64,000 nt of DNA from Rhynchopus sp. YZ270_cl-10. Its lineage: Eukaryota > Euglenozoa > Diplonemea > Diplonemida > Diplonemidae. This document shows positions 62,577 through 64,000 of this stretch, piece by piece. Location of the stretch: assembly GCA_964035575.1 (NCBI GenBank), contig OZ037835.1, positions 992,001 to 1,056,000 of the forward strand, written 5' to 3'. Positions within the stretch are counted from its first letter, which is position 1; each line of letters begins with the position of its first letter. Both the position numbers and the translations under genes were made by a program. The notes under the pieces are model-generated. The model searched no databases. It was not told where the DNA came from and worked only from the letters and a program-made list of their open reading frames with translations.

Positions 62577-63965
62577 TCACATTCGCGAGGCACGAGAGTT
62601 TGCAGCCTCAAGCTCCAAGTACAATACATCAATCAGCAACTGCACCACGTCTGTGTGCTTCTTAACAGCCGCTAAGTGCAACGCAGTGCGGTTTTCAGTG
62701 TCTCGGTGATGCACATCCACCTCTGGCAAGCCCACAAGATAGTGCACAGTCTCGGTGTGCCCAAAATATGCCGCAGAGATAAGACACGTGCGGCCTTCGT
62801 CGTCTGTGGCACGCACTCCCGCACCTGCTCTGACCAACATCTTCACAACGTCAAGTTCTCCTAAAGCGCTAGCATAGTGCAGAATCGAACGACCGTCGTT
62901 GATTTTTGTTTCGATGTCTGCACCTGCATCAATCAGCACCTGCACCATGTCTGTTTCCTCCTCATCCAGCGCATACTCCACCGCATACTGCAACGCAGTG
63001 CGGCTGTCAGTGTCTCGGTGGTTCACATCCACCTCTGGCACGCCCACAAGATAGCGCACAGTCTCCGTGTGTCCAAAACATGCAGCAAGGATAAGACATG
63101 TGTCCCCTTGGTCGTCTGTGGCACGCACTCCCGCACCTGCTCTGACCAACATCTTCACAACGTCAAGTGCTCCTGAAGCGCAAGCAGTGTGCAAAAGCGA
63201 ACATCCGTGGTTGTCCTTTGCATCGATGTCTGCACCTGCATCAATCAGCACCTGCACCACGTCTGTTGCCTCCTTGTCCACTGCTAAGCGCAACGCAGTG
63301 CAGTTGTTACTGTGATGATTCACATCGACACCTGGCAAGCTCACAAGATAGCGCACAGTCTCGGTGTGTCCACGTTGTGCCGCAACGTACAGACACGTGC
63401 GCCCTTCATCGTCTGTGGCACGCACTCCCGCACCTGCTTCAACCAACATCTTCACAACCTCAAGTGCTCCTGAAGCGCAAGCATTGTGCAGAGGCGACCA
63501 TCCGATCTCGTCTTTCGTATGTAAGTCTGCCCCTGCATCAATCAAGACACGACACACTGCAGGGTCTGACCACATGGCCGGACAGGCACCTGCGCTGTAC
63601 TTGGAATCATGCGGGACAAACGCTACCTTGTTGCAGACGAACTTCCAATGCTGCAAGAGGACCTCCGTGCACGCAACGTGGTCTGCGTGGACACACTCAC
63701 TCAGCAGCATCCCAAAGCCCATCTGCGTTGTCTCAACATACGGAAGAAGCAGTGTGAGGCATTCATCGTGGTTCCCTCTGCATGCCTCGTGCGCAGCATC
63801 GAAGGCCACTTTCTTTCTGTGTGGGTTCAACTTCTCAAGGACCGCACGCACGGCAGTCGTGTCGCCGTTCCTGGCAGCCTCCATCAAGACCTCGTCTGCA
63901 GAAAGCTGTCTTCTCTTTCGTGGGTTCTTGTCCTGCGTGCTGTCTGCATGTCGCTTCTTCGGCAT
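62577..63965 (-). CDS. Ankyrin-repeat protein, copy E
   Basis: 462 residues from MPKKRHADSTQDKNPRKRRQ. Basic N-terminus, shared leader (TTAVRAVLEKLNPHRKKVAF), about nine ankyrin repeats and a C-terminal end LELEAANSRASRM related to copy C. Lies in tandem with copy D. The leader and start context (ACACACAATGCC) are conserved. Confidence 0.88.
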   Translation of the reverse strand: MPKKRHADSTQDKNPRKRRQLSADEVLMEAARNGDTTAVRAVLEKLNPHRKKVAFDAAHEACRGNHDECLTLLLPYVETTQMGFGMLLSECVHADHVACTEVLLQHWKFVCNKVAFVPHDSKYSAGACPAMWSDPAVCRVLIDAGADLHTKDEIGWSPLHNACASGALEVVKMLVEAGAGVRATDDEGRTCLYVAAQRGHTETVRYLVSLPGVDVNHHSNNCTALRLAVDKEATDVVQVLIDAGADIDAKDNHGCSLLHTACASGALDVVKMLVRAGAGVRATDDQGDTCLILAACFGHTETVRYLVGVPEVDVNHRDTDSRTALQYAVEYALDEEETDMVQVLIDAGADIETKINDGRSILHYASALGELDVVKMLVRAGAGVRATDDEGRTCLISAAYFGHTETVHYLVGLPEVDVHHRDTENRTALHLAAVKKHTDVVQLLIDVLYLELEAANSRASRM

Positions 63966-64000
63966 TGTGTGTTTGTGTGTTGTTGCTGTGTCTTTTGTGT

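Overview
The window looks like nuclear DNA of a unicellular eukaryote (protist) whose lineage I cannot name. It encodes a eukaryotic cytosolic-type HSP70, ubiquitin-like domains and LINE retrotransposons. I see no convincing introns, and many start codons follow CA/CAA-rich leaders (for example ACACACAATG and ACAACAATG). Nearly every gene lies on the minus strand. The sequence is a patchwork of segmental duplications from which a few protein families have expanded.

Four host families dominate. (1) Nine genes join an N-terminal ubiquitin-like (Ubl) domain to BspA-type leucine-rich repeats and a basic C-terminal tail (9.3-10.3, 12.7-13.8, 20.8-24.1, 24.9-25.8, 27.8-28.9, 30.1-31.2, 32.1-35.3, 40.0-48.3 and 58.7-59.9 kb). 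Six are intact and three are split by retrotransposons. (2) Five ankyrin-repeat genes share a conserved basic N-terminus (3.6, 7.1, 17.0, 60.4 and 62.6 kb). (3) Decayed STAND/NLR-like genes combine ankyrin-like, NACHT-like and, in one case, WD40 parts (19-20, 36-38 and 55-57 kb). (4) WD40 or beta-propeller genes and fragments lie at 1.9-3.2, 25.9-26.6, 49.1 and 52.5-53.2 kb. Single-copy items are an HSP70 without its EEVD tail (50.0-51.8 kb) and a frameshifted PI-PLC-X-like gene (15.0-16.3 kb).

The most unusual system is a set of LINE-type elements that use the Ubl-LRR genes as landing sites. A complete 7.36 kb element (40666-48027) has a 19-bp target duplication and a 5' end that folds as an HDV-like self-cleaving ribozyme. 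One polyprotein frame runs without a break from the host Ubl start codon and encodes a ubiquitin copy without its Met but ending LRGG, an OTU deubiquitinase-like protease, an AP endonuclease, a reverse transcriptase, a CCHC motif and a degenerate RNase H. A 602-bp element (32655-33256) sits at the same nucleotide site in another copy and shares only its 3' end. A second site, in the Ubl coding sequence, holds two elements with the identical 18-bp duplication window: a 1.79 kb 3' LINE fragment (33342-35132) and a 1.83 kb non-coding element (22011-23837) that also starts with an HDV-like ribozyme fold. A third site, in the LRR part, holds a 604-bp element (21149-21752).

My inference is that these elements exploit a multicopy host Ubl family as a safe harbour. 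The host Ubl gene would supply promoter and start codon, the ribozyme would free the element RNA, and ubiquitin plus OTU would free the element protein. Other mobile DNA includes several foldback or MITE-like elements and a 957-bp TIR element whose empty site survives in a duplicated segment at 29.3 kb.
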